Origin: Datnioides undecimradiatus
Lineage: Eukaryota > Chordata > Actinopteri > Lobotiformes > Datnioididae
Direction: 5' to 3'
NCBI GenBank assembly: GCA_008933995.1
Contig: WARS01000015.1
Location: 868,001-932,000, forward strand
DNA length: 64,000 bases
The notes under the pieces were generated by a model. The model was given only the letters and a program-made list of their open reading frames with translations. It was not told the origin of the DNA and searched no databases. Each line of letters opens with the position of its first letter. Position 1 is the stretch's first letter. Of this stretch, positions 36,777 through 49,126 are shown piece after piece. The position numbers and the translations under genes are program-made.

Positions 36777-39700
36777 TACACACAAAAAAACAAAACATGC
36801 TGTGAACCTTTCCCACACCACTTTTAGTCTTTGCTCTTGGAGATTTCAGGTGGAAGAGGCAGGGACAGACCTGTGGCCTGCCGCCAGAGTGAGCGAGGAC
36901 GGAGGAAGAGAGAGAGAGATTGACACAGTTAAAGAGGAAGGGGAGAGGCTTTTAGACGGATGAAAAGAGGGAGAGAGGGAAAGAGAATTTTTGCCATACC
37001 AGCTGTCCAGCCCTGGCCTGCCAGACTACCCAGAAGGCCGTTGGAGTCGTGACTGGACGAACGCTGCTGCATCCACGGGCCTTGTACCTGCCAGATGGGG
37101 GTGGCTGAGGGAGGGAGGGCATGGAAGCAACAGGACCAACAGAGAAAAAGGGAAAATAAGCAGTAAAGATGTATAAAGTTTGCTTTATTTGGCAGATATA
37201 GGTGCTTCTGTGTGCCTGATTTACCCAAATGTATGTAAGTATTATGTGTCATGTGTTAATTATGATTACAGATGTGATTTTCCCTTTCTCATTCTATCTT
37301 TCACCCACAGATGGCCAGCTCAGACATATAAAAACGGGGGAGCCCTTTGTGTTCAATGCCAGGGAGGATCTCCACCGCTGGAACCAGAAACGCTACGAAG
37401 CTCTTGGAGAGGTAACGCATTTTTGTGTGTGTTTGCGTGTGCGAGAGAGAGCGAGAGAGTGTGTGTGTGTTTTAAGCTTCATTCACGCCAGCCCTGTTCA
37501 GCAACATTAGGCTCAGTAGTCTGGCCTACTAACTTAGTCCGTTTTCTGTTCTGACCAGTTTTGGTAACACGGCATCACAAAGTGGTGCAGTGGTTGCTGA
37601 TTCTTTGGAGAGCGAGCAAACTGACATAGCACTCTGGCCCTTATCGCACATGGAGCACGCAGCATGCTTTATTAATACTGGTGGAAGCCCGAGCTTTCCA
37701 TACCGATCAGTGTCATGTCACCTTTTGTTTTACACAGTTTAACGGCAAACCAGCCTCGGTCGTCCTTAAGAAAATGAAGTTGTCAAAGTATTTTACTCTC
37801 CTTTCATTCCCTTGTTTATTTGCACACTTATATTTGTAAAGATATTGTAGCATGTGCATGCTTTATCCATTAAAGCGGCTGTTTTAATTCACACTCAAGC
37901 TGCGGAAGAATTACAGAAGTGTTACTCAGGCCTGAGTAGGCTTTTGCACATTCCTCCCTTACAAAGTGGATGAATAGCTCAGTAACTTGCTTTTTTAACA
38001 CCTGAAATTACAGGGCCACTGACTGGATTGAGCAGAGGTGTGTCTTGTGGTCGCGGCCTCTGTCAGATTAGAAGGTGGAAGGTTTCCAGGTATTTTAAAG
38101 GTCAATGGATTTAATCGTAATCAGCTCCCTGTCAGCTTAGATGAGGTATCGGTTGAGGCTGAGGTCCAATTTGTCACATAAGCACACAGACATTTTAAAA
38201 TGTGGAATCTGGACAGAATCGCATCCTCTAATTTTGAGCAAAAGCCTAAATCAGATGTGAAATCTGGGCTAGAGCCTGAGCAGGGGGAGGCTGAGGCATT
38301 TTTAGCAACATTATTAGCAGAGATAATGTAGATTAAACACCCTGCCCGTGATGCACAGACTACAATAGGCCTGTTTACATAGTTCTGACAAGTCTGCAGG
38401 CCTGACACAGCATGTGCAGAACACCATCAACAACCGTCTTGACAGCTTTCAAGCCGCTTTTTTTGTGCCTGTGCACGTAAGCAGACTTCTCTTCGCTGCA
38501 GCGTATACAGTACGTGGAGTAAGTAGCGGGAAGAGCACGGACACTGAACTTAAAGAATTCAACGAAGTGCCTTCAGCTTTAAAATCCTGCCAGCGCATTT
38601 TTTGCGAAGCGCCTTGATGAAGTTCTGTGATCACCCACCATATATGCAAACATTCACCATCCTAAAGTTCACCCCTAATTCACTCCCACAGTACCACCGC
38701 ATGCAATATGCATTAAGATAATGAGACAAATGTTCTTTTGTAATCTGTTTTTTTTATTTGCATCCCCTGCTATGTTGCTTTTAATTGTGAGCATTCTTTG
38801 AAGTTCAAAGCAAAGTGATAGACCCGTTTGTGGGATTACCTGGGTGTTTTTATTATTTCTAATGCAGGTATACAGTAGCTCCTTTGAGAGCCAGCCTTCA
38901 GTGAAGGCTTTTCTTCCCCTCTTTTCTTTTGCCTGCTCAGCCACTATCTACCAGCATCTAAAAAGGCTGTGGAAACAAACATTTGGTAGCTTGCAAGCAG
39001 ACGCCCTGAAAGAACACAGAGGCATTTAAACTAACTGAACTCGGGCATCCGAGGGGGGCCAAACATTTGGAGGAAACAAATAATCATCAAGCAGGATGTA
39101 TGCAAATTTTATTCATCCTGTGATTAAAAAATTGACAGAAGCATCTTCTTTAGAGAAGAAAAAGGGAAACCGTGTCAATCAGTGTTGATACGAGCCCGTG
39201 TAATGAGAACAGATACTGTATGAATTGTGCTGCAGGAGATTAACTGGCTTAGAAGAAAGGAGCACTACCTGAATAAGCAGTATTATCTGTCTGTTGTTTT
39301 TAGGCCACAGATGATTCAAGAAAATGAATATTGTACCTCATACGGCTTTGCAAGTACAAATGCATTGTTTTTTTGCTCGTAAGAAATATGCTCTATTATA
39401 AATAGACACAACGACTGGATTGTATGCCTTTGGTTTTAAAAGTAGGTTATGCTGCTTAGTCAGCCTCTCTATGTGTGAGTTAAAGAGTACGTGTCACACA
39501 AGTGGACCTGCATGCTTATTTCTGTGTCCTTCTGGACAACACATCCAGATAAAGTGGTGCTCAAATTCCTCCCTCTCTGCCATTGTTTGTCTGTCTTTTC
39601 TCTCACCCCCTCTCTGTCATCTCTGCATCAGACACATGAGAGACTCTGTCAGATGCCATGAGGGTAAACGTAGAATGCATTTCTTTGCAGACAGGCCTGT

Positions 39701-42700
39701 TACGGTGCAACACCACTCCGCAGCACACCCCAATGCCCTCTATCGTCACGCCACCTGAGACGGTCTGAGAACTGTCCACACTTCGGCCTGAGAGTCGTGT
39801 GTGATGGTACGAGGACGTGGGTGCGTGCGTTTGCCCCCGGCAGGATAGAACAGAATTGCATCATCATTGCCCCCTAATGTTCACTCGCGTCGCTCTCTCT
39901 CCCCCTCCCTTTCTCCGTACCTCTGGAGGACTGATGGCAGTTTTCTGCTCTGCTACAGTGTGGATACCCTTTTCGCTTGCCCTGACCTAGCTGTTATCTC
40001 TGCTGCTTTCTCCTACTTGTCTCAAAACTGCTGCAAATTTAAGAGGGTTACCTGTGACAACTAAATCTTCGGAGGTGAATTCATGACAAGTCCGGGCTGC
40101 GATTAACTGCTTTGAACTGCCTTGTTATACCCACAACCTCCACAAGACCCAAGCTGTATGAGTGGACCACTGACAGGAATGTGGCTTCGACTGCCCTATG
40201 CCGCTCTGCTCTGCTCATCACAGTTGATAAATTGCACCGGAGTTCATAAATTTTACAGAATTTCGCCAAACTCAAGGCATGGATATTTGTGTGGGCACAG
40301 TCTTCCGAGCTCCAAAGCACTCTGCCAATGTCTTCTGCAAGTGACCTCGCTCCTCAGACCTGGACTCTGCAAGATTTAAATAGAAAGCGAACAACAAAAC
40401 CAGTGAACTCCTGTGGTATGAATGGGATTTCTACCTGCTGGAATGATCTAAAGTGCAAGACTGCAATTTATTGATTCAGCTCAGCCAACTTTGACCCCGG
40501 ACATCTGGCGGACAGCTAAAGGTGTCCATAAACAGACCGCAGTCACCCCTGACATTATAAGTGGAAAACTTATTCAAACCACTAATAATTCTTTCTGAGA
40601 TGTAAGTGGATACGGCTTTGGACAATCTCCTCCGGGGCCGTAGGCATCTTTTGAAGGCAGGTGGCCTCCACACAAGCAGATCTGGAATCAAAGTAACGAT
40701 GAACCACTCTGGGTTCAGCCTGCGACACCCACAGGCCAGGCCGACGACGATGCACCCTGACCCGCAGCCAAGCCTCGGTACCAGCGTATTGATGAAACAG
40801 CCTCCCACAAAACTTGAAGTTTGCTAATCGTCCAGTGATACACGTCGTTTTGTATCCACTCATACTAATCGTGTTTCTGTTTGGGACTATCTATTCATAT
40901 TTTGTGGCTGTGTTTTTTTTATTCGCCTGTGTATCTGTTGGGATGTATTCTTTCAAATTTAACTTTGTTTTAATCCCTTTAAATCCTGTTTATGTGTGCC
41001 TTTGTACATTGTCTATTTACATTGCATTGTGTCTCCCTTATATCTCGTCCTAATGCGTTTATGTCTTATGTAAAGCACTTTAAAATATTGTTGTTGTTAA
41101 GAGGTGCTACGCAAATAAATTTGCCTCGTCCGTCCATCTCTCCCTTTCTCTTTCTCTCCTTCGGTGTCTTTATATCCCCACGGTCCTGCTGTATTTTGTG
41201 TGGAGGACTCCGAGTGTGTGCGCACGTCCGTGTTTTTTGTGTGCGTGTTTGTGTGTACGTGTGTGAGTGGGCTGGGGGGTGGCGGCTGTATTGTCAGACA
41301 CATCACAGCACCAGATGTCCAATTTGCACTTCATCCTCGTCTGAATGGAGGGACAGATAGAAAGAGGGAGACGGAGGATGTTGGTGTGATGGCCTCCATG
41401 CTAAAGAAAGGGGGACAAAATTTGGGTTGAGCACAAGAGCAGTGAATATTTTTTTTCACTTCTTTTTAAAAATATATATATTTTTCTGTTATGACATGGG
41501 AAAAGCTATTTTTGATAAGCTGCACCAGTCCGCTGTATTTGGAAACTGTGGGTTAGTATGCGCCTGAGGACCCGTACTGCAGTTCAACACCTGACAAAAA
41601 CTTGAAATTACCCGTTTGATTAACTCTCAGCCTTGGTCACGTGACTGTTAGTAAAACGATATTAGTCACTGAACAAAGTTAAATATATATTATATATGTT
41701 ACAGCAGTCCATGTCCTTTTCATTGTGTTCATTTTTAATTATTTTTGTAGGGTTTTTGTTTTTAATTCTGTTCTGTTTCTGTTACATATCACCTTTCATA
41801 CACTTAAATTGTGTGCAAGCATCTACATGGTAACTCCCTGCAGCAGCGTATATGTTTGATTGCAACCATAAGCTCTGGCGTGAGAACCCTTGAATATATA
41901 TTAGTGTTCAATGCTAACCTGTCTCCCAGCTCAAGAGCCTCACTAAAATTATATTATTTCTACCAGTTGCTAATAAACACAGGTTGTACAAAGGTTGTAC
42001 TTGAATAATAAGGCATGAACACATCACCCATGTACGCACATTTAATTTAAAATTCTATTACTTACTTTTGAAGCCCTAAACAGTCTCGCTCCAAAATACA
42101 TCTCAGACTTATTGACCTGGTGTGTGCCCTCTTTACCATTAAAGGTCCGCCGATGTAGCCCCGTTAGTCAGGTCAAGGTTTGAATGTCCTCAGGGATCAC
42201 CTGATTATTAGCTATGTGAGTTTAGGTCTTCCAAGGGAAAGCTTGGTTATTTGGTTGATAGTCATTTTCCCCTTTTACCCTGCGTCTGCGCCCGCTTACT
42301 GATGGCTTTTTTATGTCTCTCTGCGTAGTCCGAAGGTATTGATAGAGCATAAGAAGGGACATCTGTGGTTGTCTGTCTCTGGATAAGTAGGACAAATGAA
42401 AAGTCTGCAGCTGAAATATCCTTTTATGTTCCAAATGCACTCTATAAAGAGTTTAAGCACTGACCTAGAAGATCTTATCATCTGTTATTCCCATTAGCCG
42501 CAGTTTGTAAATGCATGTAGTGGTCTAACATAGTCTTTGGTGTGTTTTCTGTCTGTGTTTGTGTAGTCTGTTTTGTCATTTTCAAACGGAAACATCACAC
42601 AGAGATTGAAAAACCTAGTTTAGCAGTGGCATTTCCCCCATCCTTGGCTCTGTATGTTATCGTAATGACAGTATTACAGCTGTAATACAGTGCGTGCTAT

Positions 42701-42918
42701 CTGCCGAGCGTTGCTCAGTGCAGCGGGGTCACCTCAGCCTGTGTAGGTGTCAGTTGTAGTCTAATTCCTGTGATTCGGTGATGAATCTCTCTGATAGAAG
42801 ACAAGCATAGGGTCTGGCCCAGATGGAGCTCTATTAAGCTGTTAATAAATGAGGATTCTTCTCTGCTCTGCCTGCATCTGTGGAATGGAAGGCACTCGCA
42901 AATTTGTAAACACACACA

Positions 42919-42952
<34 letters not shown>

Positions 42953-44507
42953 CGGAATATTATAATGAAGTAAAGCTAGCCAGATGGCTGAATTAGAAAG
43001 CCGTCTCTCTCCCTCTCCCTCTCTCTCTCTTCCCTTCTCTCTCTGTCTCTTCATCTCTCTCTGTCTGTGTCTTACACTCTCTACTGTCTCACTGTAATCT
43101 TTTCCTCCTCTTCCTGTCTCCCTCTGTTTCCACATTATGGATGCTGTGTGTTATCATAGCGGCGACCAGCTGGCCAAGGTTTAAGGCCCTGCTAAAAGTG
43201 CCCTTGAGCTAAACACTGAGGTTTAGGAGACTGGCAAAAGAATTTTCTTTAAGTATTAATTAACATAGGCCTTTATTATATTACACTACCATAACTGTTT
43301 ATACCTTGTGCATAAATAACAGGATCATCAGCAAACAAGCAAATGCTACTCCTATAACCATATATTGTTTAAGCATGGTGTAAAATGGGTGGGGTTTAAT
43401 ACAAATCACTGTGGAAGACCTGTAGAGAGTCGTGGTCCAGCTGGTTGATGACCATAGAGAGTTAACTTGGGCCAGTGCTGAACACTAATCTTTGTGTACA
43501 TGCAGCTCAAAAGGGGTCTACACACTTGCCTACTGTCTCCACATGTGACACCTAGTACGCCATGAACAGAGCCGTGTCCTTACTCCTCACTCGTATCAGC
43601 ATCCTGGGCAGTTCCACGGTATAGTAGGGACTCCTGAAGTAAAAGAGTGAAGGTACCACACTGAGAAAACATTTAAAGCTAAAAAAACAACAGAGCAATA
43701 GTACAGCGTCACACGTCTCATCCATTAGATGTTGTGTTTTTGTGTTTTTCTGCTGAAAACAGAATTGAAGTAGACTGATAAACCCTTTCTGCAATTCCTC
43801 ATTAACCCACCAGAGATTTGAAGTTGTTGGAGGTCTTATAAATTAACTTTAAAAAGTCATGGTGCAGTCGTGAGGTGTTGCGTCGCCCCGGAGACAGCCC
43901 TCCATACTGTACTTAAAGCATCAGGAGGTCCCATACCAGTCGTGGACCATTTTGTTGGGAAGCTAATGGGATCTCTCTAAAGAGGGACTATAAATGACAG
44001 CTGTCTGCCCGGATTCACCGACTGCCATCACGTCTCCATTCCCCAAACACTTAAACACTGTCGCTGCAGCTTCTGCTGAGAGCACAGAGGAGGAAGCAGA
44101 CATAGTCAGACAAAAATGGTTGCAGGGAGTGGGTGAGGTGGATTAGAGTTGATGAAAGAGAAGGGAATTGGACAGGGGGGTGGGGATTTGAAGGGGGGTG
44201 TTAGGGAAAAGGCAGGAGGGCTGGTAGTTATAGCGCTGGCATCTGTCGCTACCGCCGGCACCCACGGTGGCGTACAGTACTTTACTTTGAATTAGACCTC
44301 TGCCGGCTTCTCAGTTAACACCTGAGGAGGTCATTACGATGCCATTAGGATGAGTAGTGCAGGGAGGGCGGTGAGGAAGTGAGAGAGAGGGATATCTACG
44401 CTAAGTGTAAACAGTCTGTCAGTCTGTGTCTGAGAACTTTCTCTTCCCCTGGAGAGCCCTCTCTCCTCTGACAGAAGAATGACAGAGACCTCATGGGAAT
44501 TACACCA

Positions 44508-44547
<40 letters not shown>

Positions 44548-46688
44548 CTTTGTTTCCCACGCGGACTGACAGATCACAAATTCACAACAATAGGCTCTAT
44601 TTTAATACCACTTTCTGTTGGTACACGGGGCTGACGTAAAATAAACAACCTTTCTATTGCCTCATGCTCGCTCTCATTTTGCAGTTTCTCTCTCTCTCTC
44701 TCTCTGAGTATGCTTTGCTGTTGTTGCCGCTGTTGTTGTGCTGCATTGTTCGGGGGGGATTTTCTTCTTTTTTTCCTCTTTTTTCTTCTTCTCCTCTATT
44801 CTCTGGAGAAGAAGGAATGCTTTCCTGGGTGCAGCCAGTGATACGGCATGGGACAGCTCTTTCAGTTTCATTATATAAACAGCTTTGATGCCTCTTCTTG
44901 CTCTCTGCGTTCTATGGCTAAGTGGCTTTTGGAGGGGGCTCTGGACTAGAGAGACAAGAGGTGTGTGCGTCTATACATGAGCCGCTTGTGTAAGTGTGTA
45001 TACAGTATGGGTTGCTGTCTCGAGTGTATTTGTGCAAACGGGTGACACTGAGATTTCTTCTAGTTTCAGCGTGGCTTTGTGGGCCCAAATAAGTTAGAAA
45101 TGTCTCCAGCCTCACAAAACTACAGACATTTTGTGGCCTGGTTAAATTTTCAATTAAAAATATTGTTTATTTACTTACCACGACCCTAATAAACATCAGG
45201 TTGTGCTTCATGATCGCCTCTGAGCTGGTTTTAGATCTTTGCTTTCTCGCCCTCCTCTGTAATTACCTCAGTTTCTCCATTCCTGACCGTCTCAACCTCT
45301 ACCTATCCTTCTCTCTTTTCCTTACTTACCTTAATCTTCATCCCCGTCCTCCTGTTCCTCATCTCCTCATCTCTCCTCATCTGCTCTTCCTGTCCCGGTT
45401 CCCTTCCTCCTCACATTTGCTATGTGCGTGCCCGGGAAAGATCATCTCCTTATCGCCCTAGGTGCGGTCAGCCAAACCAGGCATGACCGTTGTAATCAGT
45501 GAAAACACACGTATGCACACGCACATTAACAGATACATGTGCGCGTATAATGTGGGAGGTCTCTCTCGGTGGTGAGGAGTTTAAAAACATATCGACTTGC
45601 AGCCACAGTGGTCTTCATTAAGGCCTTGGCTTGGTGTGTGATTGGGAGTGATGAAGAGATTGTTATGGGGATGACCAGAGGTTTGCAAGGAGTTGATGTC
45701 ACAGCCCACCCACTTAAAGGCTTCTTATCAAGGCCATGCACTGTTTTCGTTCCTCATCCATCCCTCCTTCCATCACTCCCTCTTCTCTCAGCTGTTCACT
45801 GCAGCGGGAGCTGGCACAAACTTCTGGCTCCTGGGGATTACTTCTCCTTCTCTCCCTTCTTGTCTTCCTTCTTTCCTCCCACTGAGCCCTCCTCTAAGTC
45901 CCTTCCTTCCTGCCTGATCCCGCTCTACTTGCTTCATCGCCACAGTGCTTCCTCTACACAAACAAACCACAGACACAGAGGTGACCTCAGCCACAGAAGG
46001 TCTATTTCAGACTCTCCCACGACCGCTTCACATGACCACGTAGAAAGCTGGCTGTTGCTCGAGGATACCTCATCATCCGGCTGTCCTAGCAGACAATTGA
46101 CGCTCAACTTTTACCCTTTTTCTGCTCCTTTTATCTTTGCCAGGCTGATTTCCATTAGCCACGAGTCAGTAGGGGTTACAGTAGTTTCCAGTATTTCATA
46201 ATCTATTTCTTATGGTCATTGCTTTGTCCCTTTTGAGGTGAAATTGTGCTGTCTGGGACCCCCGCCTCCCCCCTTTACAAGCTTACATTGACATTTCAGA
46301 TAATGTTGCGCCCATCTCTTGTCAGTCTGATTGATATTACATATTTGTTGCAGATAAGAAGGACATTGTAGGCATGTCTGTGGTCATGAAACCTATTGAT
46401 TTGAATTGATTTAGGTTGCTTTTATCTCTCTCTCCTTTTCTCTCTGTCTCTCTGCCTCACCCCCTCCCTTCCCTTCTCTTTGTGCGTCTTAATATTATTT
46501 GCCAAATCCACTCCTCATGCTTCTCCTATCGTCCGATGCCGACAATGCAGCCACTCAGCGTTGCTTCCTGCAGGCATTTCATTAAAGCACTAATAACACA
46601 TTGGTAATTAGGTGACAAAGAGGCTTTTCTTATTGTACTGATCAGCTGCTGAGACATAGTCCTCAGAGGCCCACACAGAAGGAGGTTG

Positions 46689-46749
<61 letters not shown>

Positions 46750-48870
46750 ATCAGGACATGTTTGAGGGCCTCTGTGTAGCATGCATCTGCATGTCTTGAA
46801 TGCATTGAAAGAATTGGTTGAAATGGTACGGTGCCCCAGTCGACCGTCGTGCTGCAGTTTACATAATGCACAGCAGCACTGATATGACCACAGCCTGTAT
46901 ATACATGATATTAGAATCTCACACGGCGTTCTTTGCACTTGAAATGCATCCGCACAGTTAAACTCTTGCATTCCTTCTCTCTTCTCTTTTTTTCCCATCA
47001 CACTCCCTCCGTATTCTATATCAGATGGTTCTCGAGCCACCTGAGGCACTGAACAAATAACGTAGTGCAAATGAAATTTCCTGTGAGGCTTATTGATGTC
47101 ATTAAACACTAGCATACTGAGGCCCAGAATCATTTTAGTCTTCATCAGACCGGCTGACATTTTAGTGAATTAGCTGTTGGAGGTTTGGTTGGGTTGGGGC
47201 GAGGTGGGGTTGTTTTAGCTCTCCAGTTTTCTCTTCTCCCCTTCGCGGGGTCAAATGGTAGAATCGATCATCTCATTTGGTCCGTCTGCTGGCCTTTGAT
47301 TGGCTGTCATAAGGCTAATATGTGTCTGCAACGTAATGTTATTCTTGCATGTTGTTCTTTAAGCAAGGAAATCAAGTTAGCATTGAGTTTCTCTCCGGCA
47401 TAAAAGAGCATAGCAATATTGTGATTATCATGAGAATTCACGTTTGACTTAAAAGCAAAAAGCTTAAGTTGCGTTTGGCCTTTTGTTGTCCTTTCTATTC
47501 TGTGTGAAAATGCCAATTCATGCCATTTAAATAGCGTTCGGAGTTTGGAACATGTAATTTAGGGATATGCATCGTTTCGGTGTCCTGAGGTTGACATTTC
47601 AGAGCGCGTTCTAAAGGAATGGTTTGGATTCGTGCACGCCAAAAATGACAAGAGCTAAGCAGAGACAAGCGAAAGAACGGTTTCTTTCATACTTTGGTGC
47701 TAATCTGTTGCGTTCTTGTACAACTTGTGTTCAGCAGAGGGAGCAGAGGTTTTCTCGCTTCTCTGAGGAACTTGGAGAAATGTTGTCATGTCAGTTTGAG
47801 ACTAGCTTCCTCGCTTTTTGAAGTTGCTGGATGTTTTTCCTGACATTCAGTGTTATCGTCATGTAGCTACAGTACTACACTTCTGTCGTACATACTGTAG
47901 CTTGAACAGAGCAAGTTTACTTTTGACTGGCTCCAGAAATACACTTGTGACTATCTGTAGTTTGAACTGCAGCCTTCGTGTTTTTTGTACAGCTGTACGA
48001 TTTATTTGAAGACTCAATTACAAAAGTTGCCAAACTTTTGTATTTTTGTGCATCCCTGTTTGATTTAATGTGCAAATGACTATAGACATTCTTCCGTTTG
48101 TGCCTTTTAAACACATTAATGCGATCTGTGCATCGTGCCACTCTGCGCTGTGAGACATGACAGCCTCTGGTTGGTCCTTGTTTGTGTTGCGTGTCACTCG
48201 GTTGGTCTGTCTGTCTTTGTGGATGTTTGTTTGTGCTACTGCTGGTCCTTTGGTTTCCAAGTTTAGTGAGGCTGATGCTCCAAAAGCTAACCAAAGTGAG
48301 ACTTCAGAAGAGCCGGGCGGCATGTTATTGTGCCCTCCCCGTGGTCCATCGCCCAATCATTGTATTGTCATGACATGTGCAGGACAGGGAGCCTGTCATT
48401 GCTCTTGTTTGGGGAAACATCATCACAGCGACGATGGCTCCAGCACAGTTCGCTGCCAGCGTTCGCGCGCCCTGTCATCTGTTATCACCGCGCCTCTGTC
48501 TGCCTCTCACAACTGATCAAAAATCGAAATCTGCTCCACAAAGCGCTTCTCTCTGTTCTCAGCTAAGCAGGACGCGGGGAGAAGAAAAGAAGGGAAGAAA
48601 AAAAATAAGGAAAATGGAAAAGAAAGTTGTTAATGTCACTGAACCATGAAAGGCTTGGCCCGGGGTTGGAATGATTCGGTATACAAGGTTCTTTAGTGCT
48701 GTGGCTGCGGGGATAAACATAACTTACATCAGCCCTTCGCTTGTACAGGAGATTTCCTCTCCTGGCACTTACAACCTCAACACTCTAACTGCACTGTGAT
48801 TCACACACACACACACTCACACACACACACCACACACACAGTACGATTCAGACCCTTTCAAGTGGTTCAT

Positions 48871-48903
<33 letters not shown>

Positions 48904-49090
48904 AGAGGGCAAAGGAGGGTTTTGAATAGTATGAATAGTATTTTTTATTCTGTTTGCATGCATGACGGTGGTTGCTATTACTTGTTCACACATGCACGCA
49001 GAGTTTAGTTGGCTTTTGTTGGACGGATTTGTATCAGCAGCAATATATAAATATTCATTGCATTAGACTGTATTATCAGTGTAATGTCTG

Positions 49091-49126
<36 letters not shown>

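Larger units (their letters stand above)
32624..37310 (+). other. fam172a: fam172a intron between coding exons 2 and 3
   Basis: A 4.7-kb intron. It holds two repeat-like segments (32850-33130 and 33180-33910), a CA tract at 34624-34655, an interrupted CA-rich stretch around 35050-35110, and a (CA)24 tract at 36725-36772. No nested gene is supported. Confidence 0.9.

Noticed and set aside
37570-37600. GTGGTGCAGTGGTTGC phrase like the start of a common fish repeat
   Set aside because: Only about 20 bases match, and the diagnostic following sequence is absent.
45569-46201. 210-codon + strand open frame, the longest in the window
   Set aside because: It sits in pyrimidine-rich intron DNA, so it reads as Ser/Pro/Leu-rich low complexity in several frames. 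No domain, splice context or promoter supports it; the first 150 bases look more like a conserved element than a gene.
48796-49008. His/Thr-rich frame over CA repeats
   Set aside because: It is simply translated CA microsatellite.
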